A stretch of 64,000 nt of DNA from Prochlorococcus sp. AG-402-B19 (GCA_003279615.1 QCHM01000002.1:1-64000); one strand, 5' to 3'. Shown: positions 35,651-47,416, numbered from the stretch's first letter. Translations and numbers: made by a program. The notes: generated from the letters alone by a model not told the origin.

Positions 35651-36313
35651 TTATTTGTTTTTTTCTACTGGTGAAGTTGGATATATAGGCAATATTTTTT
35701 CCCAATTAGACTGAACTTTTAATTTATGACAATATTGGGAATATTTTATTAGTTCAAGAATATCTTTTTCTATACTATTAGAAGCATTGATCGAAGGATA
35801 TAGTTGTTGTTCTTTGTTTATTAATTTTGGAGAAATGAGTTCATCAAATTCATGAAAATTTGACTCTTTGTGAACTTTGATTAGTTGATATTTACCTGCT
35901 AAAACACCCCTTCTTGGCAATATATCTTTAATCCAAAATGGATCAAAGATATTATTTTCATTGAGATTCTTGTAAAGTCTTGGAGCCATTATATGAAAAG
36001 AACTCATTGAATCTAATGAGCAATTAATTTGTTGAGCAATTGTTCTGGCCATCGAGATGGTTAATCTTGTACTTGTAAAACTGCCAGGCCCTTTTGCTAC
36101 TGAGATGCGAATAATTTGGTTCCAAAAATGTCTAGGTAGAATTTTTTCTATACAACTAAATAATTTGTTGGATAATGAGCGACCGATATTAAATACTTCA
36201 CTTTTGATTATTGTTTCTGGATTATCTGCTTCTTTAACCGCAATTCCTAAGGATTCTGAGCAGCTATGTAAGGCTAATAAATATTTTGTTTTTGATGTAT
36301 AGAAATTGTTCAA
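35651..36313 (-). CDS. tsaB: tRNA threonylcarbamoyladenosine biosynthesis protein TsaB
   Basis: TsaB (YeaZ) supports TsaD in making t6A37 on ANN-decoding tRNAs. The fold is ASKHA-like; the family stretches LLALHSCSESLGIAV and RISVAKGPGSFTSTRLTISMARTIAQQ are present. At 220 residues it is within range. Start is TTG at 36313. It lies 17 bp after ycf34 on the same strand. Confidence 0.85.
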   Translation of the reverse strand: MNNFYTSKTKYLLALHSCSESLGIAVKEADNPETIIKSEVFNIGRSLSNKLFSCIEKILPRHFWNQIIRISVAKGPGSFTSTRLTISMARTIAQQINCSLDSMSSFHIMAPRLYKNLNENNIFDPFWIKDILPRRGVLAGKYQLIKVHKESNFHEFDELISPKLINKEQQLYPSINASNSIEKDILELIKYSQYCHKLKVQSNWEKILPIYPTSPVEKNK

Positions 36314-36330
36314 TGAATTTATTATATTTG

Positions 36331-36582
36331 TTACTTAGGGATTTCTTCTCCAGGACGAAGCCTGCTCCATTTCCCTTGATCTAGTTGAAAACTATCACAC
36401 CCTCTTACATCCCATTCTATGCCTGTATTGCTATCAGGCATATCCAAAATATTTATTTGTATTTTTGGATTAGTGCCTTGAAAATCCGGATTTTGAGACA
36501 GGTGTTTGACTCCGTGATGTTCTTCAACTGTGTAGTAGGTCTTGCATCTATCTACCCAGGAACAATCGACACAGATGCACAT
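36331..36582 (-). CDS. ycf34: Ycf34 family Fe-S protein
   Basis: An 83-residue protein with cysteines C2, C4, C7 and C13 at the N terminus (CICVDCSWVDRC). The Synechocystis homologue is reported to bind an Fe-S cluster and to affect photosynthetic electron transport. The RGCDSFQLDQGKWSRLRPGEEIP end is typical. ATG start at 36582. It is divergent from the nucleotidyltransferase gene by 29 bp and precedes tsaB. Confidence 0.9.
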   Translation of the reverse strand: MCICVDCSWVDRCKTYYTVEEHHGVKHLSQNPDFQGTNPKIQINILDMPDSNTGIEWDVRGCDSFQLDQGKWSRLRPGEEIPK

Positions 36583-36611
36583 AACTTTTCTACTGAAATC
36601 AGGGTTTCATT

Positions 36612-37805
36612 TTGATAAGTAAAGACACACTACTATTAAATGATCTTTTTGGAGATTTAAAACCAAAAGATTGGCCTATATCCATAACTGATTTACCTCC
36701 TGGAAGTGCATTAGTGGGTGGTTCGGTTAGAGATGGATTGTTGAACAGGCAGCGTCAAAAACCTGATTTAGATTTTGTAATACCAACAAATGCCATTAAG
36801 TTCAGTGAAAATTTATCTACAAAGATTAATGCCAATTTTATAAAGCTTGATGAAAAAAGAGATATTGCTCGAATAGTTGTTAATGGATGGACTCTTGATT
36901 TTGCTAGTCAGGTTGGAGATAGTCTTAAAGATGATTTATTAAGGCGTGATTTTAGAATTAATGCAATTGCTTTAAGGCTTGAAGAGAAACCTGAGATTTT
37001 TGATCCAACAGGAGGAATAGATGATTTAAAAAGTAAGAAAATTGTTGCAATAAGTGAGAAGAACTTAATTGATGATCCATTGAGGATTCTTAGAGGTTTT
37101 CGATTAATGTGTGAATTAAATTTTGAGCTAGATAAAGAAACTCAAAGACTTCTCAAAAATAATGTAGATAAATTAAGTAATGTTGCGCCAGAAAGGGTAA
37201 AAATGGAAGTTTTAAAAATAGTTCATTCACAATGGAACTCTTCAATTTGGAAAACCTATTTAGAACTTCAATTATTGAAAGATTGGAGTGAAGAAAAGAT
37301 TCCTTATATTAAGTTGGAAAGTAAAGATTTTTTCTCTGAGAAGCCATTAAAAGTAACTCCTTTAGCGAAATTAATATGTTTACTAAGTGATCAAGGTCTA
37401 TCAAGATTGAGATTTAGTAAAAGCCAAGTTCAAAGATGCAAGAATTTGAGGGTTTGGGCCCAAAAAATTACCCATATTGGTTTAGATAATCTTTCAGAGG
37501 ATGAAAGGTTTCAGCTTCATATTGATTTAGAAGAGGATTTGCCGTCTTTATTCCTTTTCATGGATGAAAAGCATATAAATATTTGGTTAAAACGATGGAA
37601 AGACCCCTATGACCCTCTTTTCCACCCCTCTTCCCCTTTGAATGGATATTCGCTTCAAAAAGCTTTAAAGATCCCTCCTGGTCCTTCTTTGGGGGAACTT
37701 ATGAGATACCTGTCTAAGGAAAAAGCTTATGGAAGATTCTTTACAAATCAAGAGGCTTTGGACGCCGCTCGTAAATGGACCCTAGAGAATGCCCCCTTTT
37801 TGTGA
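36612..37805 (+). CDS. CCA-adding enzyme/poly(A) polymerase family protein
   Basis: A class II nucleotidyltransferase of 397 residues. The head domain has GGSVRDGLL near 37-45, the metal-binding DLDFVI and the downstream LLRRDFRINAIAL. The neck has EDDLRILRGFRLMCELNFELD-like sequence. It should add CCA (or part of it) to tRNA 3' ends, needed here because the tRNA in this window does not encode CCA. Single-function (CC- or A-adding) versions cannot be excluded. Start is TTG at 36612. Confidence 0.88.
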   Translation: MISKDTLLLNDLFGDLKPKDWPISITDLPPGSALVGGSVRDGLLNRQRQKPDLDFVIPTNAIKFSENLSTKINANFIKLDEKRDIARIVVNGWTLDFASQVGDSLKDDLLRRDFRINAIALRLEEKPEIFDPTGGIDDLKSKKIVAISEKNLIDDPLRILRGFRLMCELNFELDKETQRLLKNNVDKLSNVAPERVKMEVLKIVHSQWNSSIWKTYLELQLLKDWSEEKIPYIKLESKDFFSEKPLKVTPLAKLICLLSDQGLSRLRFSKSQVQRCKNLRVWAQKITHIGLDNLSEDERFQLHIDLEEDLPSLFLFMDEKHINIWLKRWKDPYDPLFHPSSPLNGYSLQKALKIPPGPSLGELMRYLSKEKAYGRFFTNQEALDAARKWTLENAPFL

Positions 37806-37872
37806 TTAACTACACACAAATCAAATTAATTTCGGCCGAATGCCGTCGTCGTTTTATCCCCCTTTTTTCTAA

Positions 37873-38304
37873 ATGAGTGTACGCCTTTACATCGGCAATT
37901 TGCCGCAGAGTTTTAATGTTAAAGAACTTGAAGCGCTCCTCGCATCTATAGGAGATGGAATCAAGTTTAAAGCTGTTTTCGATAGAGATACCAAGGCTTG
38001 CAGGGGATTTGGTTTCGCAAATATAAAAGATGAAAACGTTGCAAACGAACTTATTGAAAAATTAAATGGCCAAGAGTTTAATGGGAATAAGTTAAGGGTT
38101 GAGCGTTCAGAGCGAAAAGATTCGAATTCAGGTGGTTCAAGAAGAGGTTCGAACTCTAATAATGGGAATAAAACTTCTAATCGTAAAGATGTTAAGAAAG
38201 TTGTACATAGCGATGCACCAATTAAAGAAGCTCCCGATCCAAGATGGGCTGGAGAATTATCAAAATTAAAAGATCTCTTGGCGAATCAAAAAACTCCTGT
38301 TTAA
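37873..38304 (+). CDS. RRM-type RNA-binding protein (cyanobacterial Rbp)
   Basis: A 143-residue protein with one RRM at residues 2-80: RNP2 is LYIGNLP and RNP1 is RGFGFANI. The tail is Gly/Ser/Asn-rich and basic (GGSRRGSNSNNGNKTSNRK), ending in a conserved-looking DPRWAGELSKLKDLL. Cyanobacterial Rbp proteins respond to cold and bind U-rich RNA; some anchor photosystem mRNAs to the thylakoid. Upstream there is a TTCGGCCGAA palindrome at 37831-37840. It converges with crtB, with 4 bp between. Confidence 0.9.
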   Translation: MSVRLYIGNLPQSFNVKELEALLASIGDGIKFKAVFDRDTKACRGFGFANIKDENVANELIEKLNGQEFNGNKLRVERSERKDSNSGGSRRGSNSNNGNKTSNRKDVKKVVHSDAPIKEAPDPRWAGELSKLKDLLANQKTPV

Positions 38305-38308
38305 ATTT

Positions 38309-39253
38309 TTAATTAATTAGTGTTTTCAGTTTATATTTTTCATCGTTTATTGTTATCAGATAAGAGATGGGTAGGTCTAAGGCTTTAACCCATCCTTTTA
38401 CATAAGCACGGTTATTAAATACATCATAGTCCAATTTTTCAATTGAATTTAGTATTCCGCTGTACAGTCTTAATGAGGTCCAAATAGGCCACCTTGCGTC
38501 TATTGATAGCCATTTAATGCCTTCCTCTGATTTAAGAAACCAATCTCTTGCTCTTGCTAATTCAAATGACATTAAAGCTTTCCAGTTTTCATTAATTTTT
38601 CCGTTAAGTAAATCATTTTCGGAGTAATTAAATTTTTCCAGATCCTCTAAGGGTAAATAAATTCTGCCTCTACCTCTATCTTCACCAACATCTCTAAGGA
38701 TATTTGTTAATTGATTTGCTATTCCTAGAGCGATAGCAGCTTTTGATGTGTCAGGAGCTGGCTTGTTTGGATTAGATGTATAGGCTGCATCAATTCCAAT
38801 TACTCCTTGAGTCATCAAACCAACAGTTCCAGCAACTCGATAACAGTAAAGCTCTAGTTCTTCGAAGGTTTTGTATCTGGTCTTATCTAAATCCATTCTT
38901 TGTCCTTCAATCATATCGATATAAGGTTGAATAGATTGAGGAAATTTTTCAAGGGTATCAGCTAAGACTGCATCAAGATCATCTTGAGTATTACCAGCAA
39001 ATACTTGTTTCGTTTTTTCCTCCCATTTTTTTAGTCGATCGGATAATTCATTTCTAGATTTTTTTTGAGCTTCAATGCTATCCATAAGCTCGTCTGTTCT
39101 CCGACACCAAACATAAATAGCCCAGATAGCTCTGCGTTTAGCAGGTGGCAATAACATTGTGCCAAGGTAGAAGGTTTTAGCCCATTTTGCAGTTTCTTTT
39201 CTGCAAGCCTCGTAGGCATCTTCTAGATTCAAAGAAGGCTGCGCCAAAATCAA
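38309..39253 (-). CDS. crtB: Phytoene synthase
   Basis: Condenses two geranylgeranyl diphosphates to phytoene. The two Asp-rich Mg2+ sites are DELMD (54-58) and DVGEDRGRGRIYLP near 198. The 314-residue length is normal. Start is TTG at 39253, with another TTG two codons on; there is no ATG near the family start. The crtP gene lies 76 bp upstream on the same strand, so the first two carotenoid steps form one unit. Confidence 0.95.
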   Translation of the reverse strand: MILAQPSLNLEDAYEACRKETAKWAKTFYLGTMLLPPAKRRAIWAIYVWCRRTDELMDSIEAQKKSRNELSDRLKKWEEKTKQVFAGNTQDDLDAVLADTLEKFPQSIQPYIDMIEGQRMDLDKTRYKTFEELELYCYRVAGTVGLMTQGVIGIDAAYTSNPNKPAPDTSKAAIALGIANQLTNILRDVGEDRGRGRIYLPLEDLEKFNYSENDLLNGKINENWKALMSFELARARDWFLKSEEGIKWLSIDARWPIWTSLRLYSGILNSIEKLDYDVFNNRAYVKGWVKALDLPISYLITINDEKYKLKTLIN

Positions 39254-39329
39254 AAGTTTGTAAGTTTTTTAGGTTGCATTGTTCTCTTTAATTGCAATTT
39301 TGATAGAAATTGCTGTTGATACATTACGA

Positions 39330-40736
<1,407 letters not shown>

Positions 40737-40822
40737 TTAACAACTTTAGTGATTAACATCACCCAACAAGGGCTAACGTCGTTAAATTTGCAGTATAAAT
40801 TTCGGTTTGTTGTTTTAAGTTC

Positions 40823-41170
40823 ATGAGCGATACCATTCTGAAATCCACAACGCGTCACGTAAGAATATTTACTGCCATAGTAAAAAATAATGATTTAATT
40901 TTGGATGATGGACATCTGACGTTAGATATTGATCCGGATAATGAATTTCTTTGGAGCAATAAATCTATAAAAAAGGTTCAAGATTATTTTCGTGAATTAG
41001 TTGATTCTCACGCTGATGATGAGTTGAGTGATTATAGTTTGAGAAAAATAGGATCTTTGCTTGAAGATTTTATTCGAAAGTTGCTGAAAGAAGGAGAACT
41101 TAGTTATAACCCCAACAGCAGGGTTATGAATTACTCAATGGGATTACCTCGAACAGAAGATTTATTATGA
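40823..41170 (+). CDS. ndhM: NAD(P)H-quinone oxidoreductase subunit M
   Basis: A 115-residue hydrophilic subunit specific to cyanobacterial and plastid NDH-1. The [17 protein letters not shown] start, [13 protein letters not shown], and the C-terminal [13 protein letters not shown] are diagnostic. ATG at 40823. Its TGA overlaps the ATG of the DUF3172 gene by 4 bp (ATGA), implying coupled translation. Confidence 0.94.
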   Translation: MSDTILKSTTRHVRIFTAIVKNNDLILDDGHLTLDIDPDNEFLWSNKSIKKVQDYFRELVDSHADDELSDYSLRKIGSLLEDFIRKLLKEGELSYNPNSRVMNYSMGLPRTEDLL

Positions 41171-41826
41171 ATCAAGGTCCTTATAATCGACGTCCGTCAT
41201 CTCGAAGAAGGTCAGATTTGGCGAGGAGACAAGGAGGTAATAAATTCAACTCTAGAAGAGATTCAAATGTAAGAGATCAATATTCAGATAGAGGAAATAG
41301 ATTTAATTCGTCGGGGCCACCAGATGGTGGGGGTGGGGGCATAAAAATAAATTCTAATTCAATTGCAATTTTGGCTGGAGTATTGGTGGTTGGAGTTGGT
41401 ATTGGCAGTCTGATTACAAGTACTACATCCGGAGGTCAGGGAAACATTGCAAGTCAGCAACAGCTTGATATGGCTGTTCCAGATCCAGACTTTTGCAGGC
41501 AATACGGGGCAAGTGCTTTTGTTATTGATGTTGAGATGTATACCACCCTAAATCCTTCTACAAGCTTTGTAACACAGCCTGCCCTTCAACCAGGTTGTGT
41601 GATCCGAAGAGAAAATTGGACTGTTTTACAAAAGCAAGGAGCTATTAATAATGAAGATGTTAGGGAGTGCAAGCAAAGAATGAATACATTTGCCTACATA
41701 GGTTCAATCAGGGATCAGCCAATCGTTCGTTGTGTTTATCAAGCAGATGTTAATGAAAATAAGTTTATAATTAAAGGTGCTGAAGAAGATGCTGTTGGTA
41801 TCAATAAAGAAGCTATACAATTCTAG
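41167..41826 (+). CDS. DUF3172 single-span membrane protein
   Basis: A 219-residue cyanobacterial protein. The first 65 residues are Arg/Asn/Gly-rich and disordered ([17 protein letters not shown]), then one transmembrane helix near 66-84 ([19 protein letters not shown]), then a soluble domain with conserved-looking Cys ([27 protein letters not shown]). Function unknown. It overlaps ndhM by 4 bp and the convergent rbcR stop by 4 bp. Confidence 0.82.
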   Translation: MNQGPYNRRPSSRRRSDLARRQGGNKFNSRRDSNVRDQYSDRGNRFNSSGPPDGGGGGIKINSNSIAILAGVLVVGVGIGSLITSTTSGGQGNIASQQQLDMAVPDPDFCRQYGASAFVIDVEMYTTLNPSTSFVTQPALQPGCVIRRENWTVLQKQGAINNEDVRECKQRMNTFAYIGSIRDQPIVRCVYQADVNENKFIIKGAEEDAVGINKEAIQF

Positions 41827-42773
41827 TTTTCGCCATTAAATAGCGGTGAAAAAGAACTTGCAAATAAAGGTAGGATATTATCTGTGAATGCTTCCGCCGC
41901 TCTTGAAGAATATCTGCCAGGATTTGTAATAACTTTTAGCTCTCTTTTGACTTCTAGATCTGCAACAATTGGTCTATGTATACTTCCACCTGCTAGTTCT
42001 CTTTCGATTGAAACTACAGGAAGGAAAGCCGCACCTAGATTAGATTGAACAGCATTTTTTATTGCTTCAAGAGAATTTAATTCCATTTCGATGTGTAATC
42101 TTTGCACATCTAATCCTGAAGAAGATAATAATTGATCTACAACTTTTCTTGTCGTTGATTGAGTATCCAAAGTTATAAACCCTAGGCTATATAAATCTTC
42201 TTTTGTGAGTTCTTTTGATTTTGCTAATGGATGATTAGTAGGCAAAACAAGAGCTAATTCATCAGTAGCAAAAGGAATTATTTTTAGTGATTCATTTAAT
42301 TCTAATGGGAGTTGACCTCCGATGATAGCTATGTCTATCTGACCATTTGCAACGCTCCATCCTGTTCTTCTTGTGCTGTGAATTTGAAGTTGAACTGAAA
42401 CATCTGGATATTTTTGTCTAAAAAGACCAATCATTCTTGGCATCAAATAAGTACCTGTAGTTTGACTTGCTCCAATAATTAAAGACCCCCCTTTGAGATT
42501 ATTTAAATCCTCAATTGCCTTACAAGTTTCTTGGCACTCGCCCAAAATCTTTTCACAATAATTTAAAAGAAGTTTTCCTGCTTCCGTTAATTGAGCTTTT
42601 CTGCCTCCTCTATCAAATATGGCTATTTCTAGTTGTTTCTCCAAATTTTGAACCTGCAAGCTCACAGCCGGTTGAGTAACAAAGAGACTGTCAGCAGCTT
42701 TTTTAAAACTTCCCTCATCAACAATTGCTTTGAGGATTCTTAGTTGGTCAAGAGTGAATGGAATTTCGGCCAT
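41823..42773 (-). CDS. rbcR: LysR-type regulator RbcR
   Basis: An N-terminal winged HTH (residues 5-65, [41 protein letters not shown]) and a substrate-binding effector domain. The start DQLRILKAI and [23 protein letters not shown] resemble RbcR/Ycf30, the RuBisCO operon activator of cyanobacteria and red plastids. The target genes lie outside this window. ATG at 42773; divergent from the NnrU-like gene. Confidence 0.85.
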   Translation of the reverse strand: MAEIPFTLDQLRILKAIVDEGSFKKAADSLFVTQPAVSLQVQNLEKQLEIAIFDRGGRKAQLTEAGKLLLNYCEKILGECQETCKAIEDLNNLKGGSLIIGASQTTGTYLMPRMIGLFRQKYPDVSVQLQIHSTRRTGWSVANGQIDIAIIGGQLPLELNESLKIIPFATDELALVLPTNHPLAKSKELTKEDLYSLGFITLDTQSTTRKVVDQLLSSSGLDVQRLHIEMELNSLEAIKNAVQSNLGAAFLPVVSIERELAGGSIHRPIVADLEVKRELKVITNPGRYSSRAAEAFTDNILPLFASSFSPLFNGEN

Positions 42774-42883
42774 GGTGGCAGGCCTTCATGGCAGTTATTA
42801 AAATATAAATGTAGGGAAAAATAACACCAACTGTTGATCCGGTATGGATCTAATAATTTTTCAACAGGCTTTTCAAAGGGCTA

Positions 42884-43630
42884 ATGACTTTTTCAGATAC
42901 TCATAATTCGAGTTTTGTAATGATATTACTCTTATTTTCTTTTGCCGTTATTCATAGTGGTGGAGCTGCCTTAAGGGTGAAGGCGGAAAAGGTTATTGGC
43001 CCAAGAGCATGGAGATTAATTTTTGCTTTTGCAAGTATTCCTTCAGCTTTTATTTTGATTGGTTATTTCATTGCCCATCGATACGATGGAATTAGATTTT
43101 GGAATTTTCAAGGAATCAGTCAACTCATTCCTTTGATTTGGATTTTGAGTGCAATTAGTTTTCTTTTTTTATATCCAGCCACTTATAACCTTCTTGAAAT
43201 TCCAGCTGTCCTTAAGCCCCAAGTCAGACTTTATGCTTCAGGGATTATTAGAATCACCCGCCATCCGCAAGCAATTGGTCAAATTATTTGGTGCTTTGCT
43301 CATTTACTTTGGATAGGCACAAGTTTTACCCTTGTGACTTGCTTGGGATTAATTGCTCATCATTTATTTGCGATTTGGCATGGTGATAGAAGACTGAGAA
43401 TTAAATTTGGAGAAGAATTTGAGAATGTAAAGAAAAAAACATCAGTTTTTCCTTTTTTAGCTGTGTTGGATGGACGACAAAAATTACAAATAAAAGAATT
43501 TCTAAGGCCATCTCAAATGGGCATTTGTATTGCAGTGTGTTTTTTCTGGTGGTCTCATCAATTTATTTCTGTTGGAGCTGAGAAATTTCTCTCTTTTGAT
43601 TTAACTGAATTACTTGCAAGAATTGCCTAA
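42884..43630 (+). CDS. NnrU family membrane protein, possible Z-ISO
   Basis: A 248-residue polytopic membrane protein. Motifs HSGGAALRVKAEKVIGPRAWRLIFAF and ITRHPQAIGQIIWCFAHLLW place it in the NnrU family. Plant and cyanobacterial 15-cis-zeta-carotene isomerase (Z-ISO) is a haem-containing NnrU relative; H39-type and HP motifs are kept, but NnrU proteins also occur in denitrifiers, so the function is inferred. The window's crtP and crtQ make such an isomerase useful in the dark. It is 25 bp ahead of ndhF. ATG at 42884. Confidence 0.78.
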   Translation: MTFSDTHNSSFVMILLLFSFAVIHSGGAALRVKAEKVIGPRAWRLIFAFASIPSAFILIGYFIAHRYDGIRFWNFQGISQLIPLIWILSAISFLFLYPATYNLLEIPAVLKPQVRLYASGIIRITRHPQAIGQIIWCFAHLLWIGTSFTLVTCLGLIAHHLFAIWHGDRRLRIKFGEEFENVKKKTSVFPFLAVLDGRQKLQIKEFLRPSQMGICIAVCFFWWSHQFISVGAEKFLSFDLTELLARIA

Positions 43631-43655
43631 ACTCTTTTCAATATGATTTTGCTGG

Positions 43656-45662
43656 ATGCATTCGGCTGCTGATTTTGCTTGGTTAATTCCGCTTCTGCCT
43701 CTTTGTGGGGCAATATTTATTGGTTTGGGATTAATTAGTTTTAACGATCTTTTTAATCGTTCAAGAAAACAGGTTGCAATAACTCTTCTAACTTGTTTGG
43801 GCGGTTCTGCATTTATGAGTTATGCAGTTTTGGCTGAACAACTTTCAGGTAAGCCCACAGTTGAACACCTTTTCATATGGGCAAGTGCAGGTTCTTTTGA
43901 ATTGCCAATGGGATATGTGATTGATCCTTTAGCTGCAGTAATGCTTGCTCTTGTGACGACAATTGCTTTCTTGGTGATGATTTATTCCCATGGTTATATG
44001 GCACATGATCCTGGATATGTTCGTTTTTTTACTTATTTAGCCCTATTTAGTAGTTCAATGCTTGGACTAATAGTTAGTCCAAATTTGCTGGAAATATACG
44101 TTTTTTGGGAATTGGTTGGGATGTGTTCATATTTACTTGTTGGTTTCTGGTACGACAGAGATGGTGCTGCACATGCAGCTCAAAAGGCTTTTATTGTAAA
44201 TAGAGTAGGGGACTTTGGCTTATTGCTTGGGATTTTGGGTCTTTTTTGGGCTACTGGTAGTTTTGACTTTAATGGAATCGCTGCAGGTTTGTCAGAGGCA
44301 GTTAGTTCTGGGACAGTTCCAATATGGGCAGCTTTGACTCTTTGTGTACTTGTTTTTATGGGACCAATGGCAAAGTCAGCACAATTCCCTCTGCATGTTT
44401 GGCTACCTGATGCAATGGAAGGGCCAACTCCAATATCAGCTCTGATTCATGCAGCCACAATGGTTGCAGCTGGAGTTTTTTTAGTAGCCAGACTTGATCC
44501 ATTATTTAGCCAATTTCCTTTTGTTGGATTGTTTATTGCAATTATTGGAACTTTGACTTGTTTCTTAGGCGCATCAATAGCTTTAACACAAATGGATTTG
44601 AAAAAAGGATTGGCTTACAGCACAGTCTCTCAACTTGGTTACATGATGTTGGCAATGGGATGTGGTGCACCAGTAGCTGGAATGTTCCATTTAGTCACTC
44701 ATGCATGTTTCAAAGCCATGCTTTTCCTTGGTTCGGGTTCAGTTATTCATGCTATGGAGGAAGTCGTTGGTCATGAACCGATTCTTGCTCAAGATATGAG
44801 ATTAATGGGTGGCTTACGCAAAAAAATGCCGATTACGGCAATAACTTTTTTCATTGGTTGTATTGCAATTAGTGGTATTCCTCCTCTGGCAGGATTTTGG
44901 AGTAAAGATGAAATTCTTGGACAAGCTTTTAATAGCTTTCCAATACTTTGGTTTATTGGGTTCCTAACCGCAGGAATGACAGCTTTTTATATGTTTAGAC
45001 TTTATTTCCTAACTTTTGAAGGAGAATTTAGAGGCGAAAATAAAGAGATGCAACTTTCTTTGCTTGCTTTAGCAGGTAAAGAAAAAGATGAAGAGCATGA
45101 AGAGCATGAGATAGGAAAGATACATGAATCTGCATGGCCCATGACATTTCCCTTGGCAGTTTTATCAATTCCTTCTGTGCTAATTGGATTTGTAGGAGTT
45201 CCTTGGAATAGCGTATTTGCAAACTTATTAGATCATAATGAGGCTCTTGAAGCGGCAGAAAAATTTAGCTGGGGAGGATTTTTACCTCTAGCAATGGCTT
45301 CAGTAGCTATTTCTTCCTGTGGGATCTTTTTAGCGGTTTTAACTTATTACTTAAATCAACTTGATCTTGGTGTTTCTCTTTCCAAGAAGTACCCTCAAAT
45401 AAATTCATTCCTTCAGAACAAATGGTACTTGGATGACATAAATGAAAAGATTTTTGTAAGAGGGAGCAGAAAACTTGCTCGAGAAGTATTAGAAGTGGAT
45501 GCCAAGGTTGTTGATGGGGTTGTCAACCTTACTGGTTTATTGACTCTTGGTAGTGGTGAAGGACTCAAATATTTTGAGACAGGAAGAGCTCAGTTTTATG
45601 CATTGATTGTGTTTGGAGGGGTGATTGCTCTGGTTGCCCTTTTTGGAGTCGTGGGAGCATGA
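43656..45662 (+). CDS. ndhF: NAD(P)H-quinone oxidoreductase subunit 5 (NdhF)
   Basis: A 668-residue antiporter-like membrane subunit of NDH-1. Proton-channel sequences ELVGMCSYLLVGFWYDRDGAA and GPTPISALIHAATMVAAGVFL, and the conserved Lys in AKSAQFPLHVWLPDAMEGP, are intact. A long C-terminal helix is expected (residues 480-668). The ATG at 43656 fits. It is the NDH-1L type (NdhF1-like) by its pairing with ndhD. Followed by ndhD after a 101-bp gap. Confidence 0.94.
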   Translation: MHSAADFAWLIPLLPLCGAIFIGLGLISFNDLFNRSRKQVAITLLTCLGGSAFMSYAVLAEQLSGKPTVEHLFIWASAGSFELPMGYVIDPLAAVMLALVTTIAFLVMIYSHGYMAHDPGYVRFFTYLALFSSSMLGLIVSPNLLEIYVFWELVGMCSYLLVGFWYDRDGAAHAAQKAFIVNRVGDFGLLLGILGLFWATGSFDFNGIAAGLSEAVSSGTVPIWAALTLCVLVFMGPMAKSAQFPLHVWLPDAMEGPTPISALIHAATMVAAGVFLVARLDPLFSQFPFVGLFIAIIGTLTCFLGASIALTQMDLKKGLAYSTVSQLGYMMLAMGCGAPVAGMFHLVTHACFKAMLFLGSGSVIHAMEEVVGHEPILAQDMRLMGGLRKKMPITAITFFIGCIAISGIPPLAGFWSKDEILGQAFNSFPILWFIGFLTAGMTAFYMFRLYFLTFEGEFRGENKEMQLSLLALAGKEKDEEHEEHEIGKIHESAWPMTFPLAVLSIPSVLIGFVGVPWNSVFANLLDHNEALEAAEKFSWGGFLPLAMASVAISSCGIFLAVLTYYLNQLDLGVSLSKKYPQINSFLQNKWYLDDINEKIFVRGSRKLAREVLEVDAKVVDGVVNLTGLLTLGSGEGLKYFETGRAQFYALIVFGGVIALVALFGVVGA

Positions 45663-45692
45663 TTTTTACATAATTTTTTTAGCTGTGTGTTT

Positions 45693-45712
45693 CATCCCCT
45701 ATCTAGAGGATG
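45693..45712 (+). promoter_or_regulatory. Hairpin between ndhF and ndhD
   Basis: CATCCCCT and AGAGGATG form an 8-bp stem (one C-A mismatch) with the tetraloop ATCT, in the 101-bp gap. No T run follows, so it is not a standard terminator; it could stabilise or space the transcript. Confidence 0.4.
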
Positions 45713-45763
45713 CCAATAATCGCATAATTTCTAAACTCAAAAAGTGGTAATTAATTTCGAATC

Positions 45764-47416
45764 TTGGAATTCGCTCTCAATTCAAGTTTGAACCTAGCAA
45801 CAATGCTAACTTCTGAGACGGTTTCAGCTGATTTCCCTTGGCTAAGCTTATCCATATTATTTCCGATAGTTGGATCATTGATTGTTCCTTTTATTCCAGA
45901 TAAAGGAGAGGGAAAAGAAGTTCGATGGTATGCCCTAATAATTGCCTTAATTACTTTTTTAATTACTGTTCTTGCTTACTTCAAAGGTTTTGATCCAAAT
46001 AAAGATGGATTGCAATTATATGAAAAAGTTACTTGGCTCCCAGATCTTGGTTTGACTTGGTCTGTGGGTGCAGATGGCTTGTCTATGCCATTGATTTTGC
46101 TTACAAGTTTTATAACTTCATTAGCGGTTTTAGCTGCATGGCCAGTTAGTTATAAGCCAAAATTATTTTTCTTTTTAATTCTTGCCATGGATGGCGGACA
46201 GATAGCTGTCTTTGCCGTTCAGGATATGATGCTTTTCTTTTTGGCTTGGGAATTGGAGTTGTTCCCGGTTTATTTGTTCCTTGCTATTTGGGGTGGAAAA
46301 AAAAGGCAATATGCTGCGACTAAATTCATAATTTATACAGCAGGTAGTTCTATTTTCATACTTCTAGTTGCTCTGGCAATGGGATTTTTTCAAGGAGGTA
46401 TTCCAGATTTTGGTTATACCCATCTAGCACAGCAAGATTTTGGGAGAGGGTTTCAATTACTTTGTTATTCAGGGTTGCTAATAGCTTTTGGAGTAAAACT
46501 TCCGATAGTTCCTCTTCATACATGGTTGCCAGATGCGCATGGTGAAGCCACTGCTCCAGTACATATGCTTTTGGCAGGAATATTATTAAAGATGGGTGGA
46601 TATGCTCTTCTTAGATTTAACGCACAACTTCTGCCTGATGCGCATGCACAATTTGCACCATTGTTAATTGTTCTTGGAGTCGTAAATATTATTTATGCTG
46701 CTTTAACTTCATTTGCTCAAAGAAATTTAAAAAGGAAGATTGCCTATAGCTCAATAAGTCATATGGGTTTTGTTTTGATTGGTATTGGTAGTTTTAGCTC
46801 GCTAGGAACTAGTGGCGCAATGTTGCAAATGGTTAGTCACGGTTTGATAGGGGCAAGTTTATTTTTTCTTGTTGGAGCAACTTATGACAGGACGCATACT
46901 CTTCAATTAGATGAGATGGGTGGTATTGGTCAGAATATGCGGATTATGTTTGCTCTATGGACAGCATGCGCTTTCGCTTCTCTTGCTTTACCTGGGATGA
47001 GTGGATTTATCTCAGAATTAATGGTCTTCGTTGGGTTTGTAACAGATGAAGTTTATACCCTTCCTTTTCGGATTGTTATTGCCTCACTTGCTGCAATTGG
47101 AGTGATCTTGACTCCCATTTATTTATTGTCGATGCTTAGAGAAATTTTCTTTGGTAAAGAAAATGCAAAGTTAATATCCAAGGCAAAGTTGGTAGATGCA
47201 GAACCAAGAGAAATTTATATTATTGCTTGTTTATTAGTTCCAATTATTGGAATTGGTCTATATCCAAAAATCATGACAGATACATATATCTCCTCAATTG
47301 ATGGATTAGTTAAAAGAGATTTGTTAGCTGTTGAAAGAATTAGAAATGATCAGCCAACAATTATTAGTAATCCTCATTTATCAATAGGAACTATTGCATC
47401 GCCCTATTTAGATTGA
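45764..47416 (+). CDS. ndhD: NAD(P)H-quinone oxidoreductase subunit 4 (NdhD)
   Basis: A 550-residue antiporter-like proton-pumping subunit. Conserved helix sequences include [46 protein letters not shown] and [16 protein letters not shown]. The ORF starts with TTG at 45764, but ATG 45803 (MLTSETVS) begins closer to the usual family start; either is possible. It pairs with ndhF and is followed by scpA. Confidence 0.94.
   Translation: MEFALNSSLNLATMLTSETVSADFPWLSLSILFPIVGSLIVPFIPDKGEGKEVRWYALIIALITFLITVLAYFKGFDPNKDGLQLYEKVTWLPDLGLTWSVGADGLSMPLILLTSFITSLAVLAAWPVSYKPKLFFFLILAMDGGQIAVFAVQDMMLFFLAWELELFPVYLFLAIWGGKKRQYAATKFIIYTAGSSIFILLVALAMGFFQGGIPDFGYTHLAQQDFGRGFQLLCYSGLLIAFGVKLPIVPLHTWLPDAHGEATAPVHMLLAGILLKMGGYALLRFNAQLLPDAHAQFAPLLIVLGVVNIIYAALTSFAQRNLKRKIAYSSISHMGFVLIGIGSFSSLGTSGAMLQMVSHGLIGASLFFLVGATYDRTHTLQLDEMGGIGQNMRIMFALWTACAFASLALPGMSGFISELMVFVGFVTDEVYTLPFRIVIASLAAIGVILTPIYLLSMLREIFFGKENAKLISKAKLVDAEPREIYIIACLLVPIIGIGLYPKIMTDTYISSIDGLVKRDLLAVERIRNDQPTIISNPHLSIGTIASPYLD

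Noticed and set aside
37831-37840. TTCGGCCGAA palindrome before the RRM gene as an operator
   Set aside because: A 10-bp perfect palindrome is short, and nothing else marks it. I mention it in the gene entry but do not call a site.
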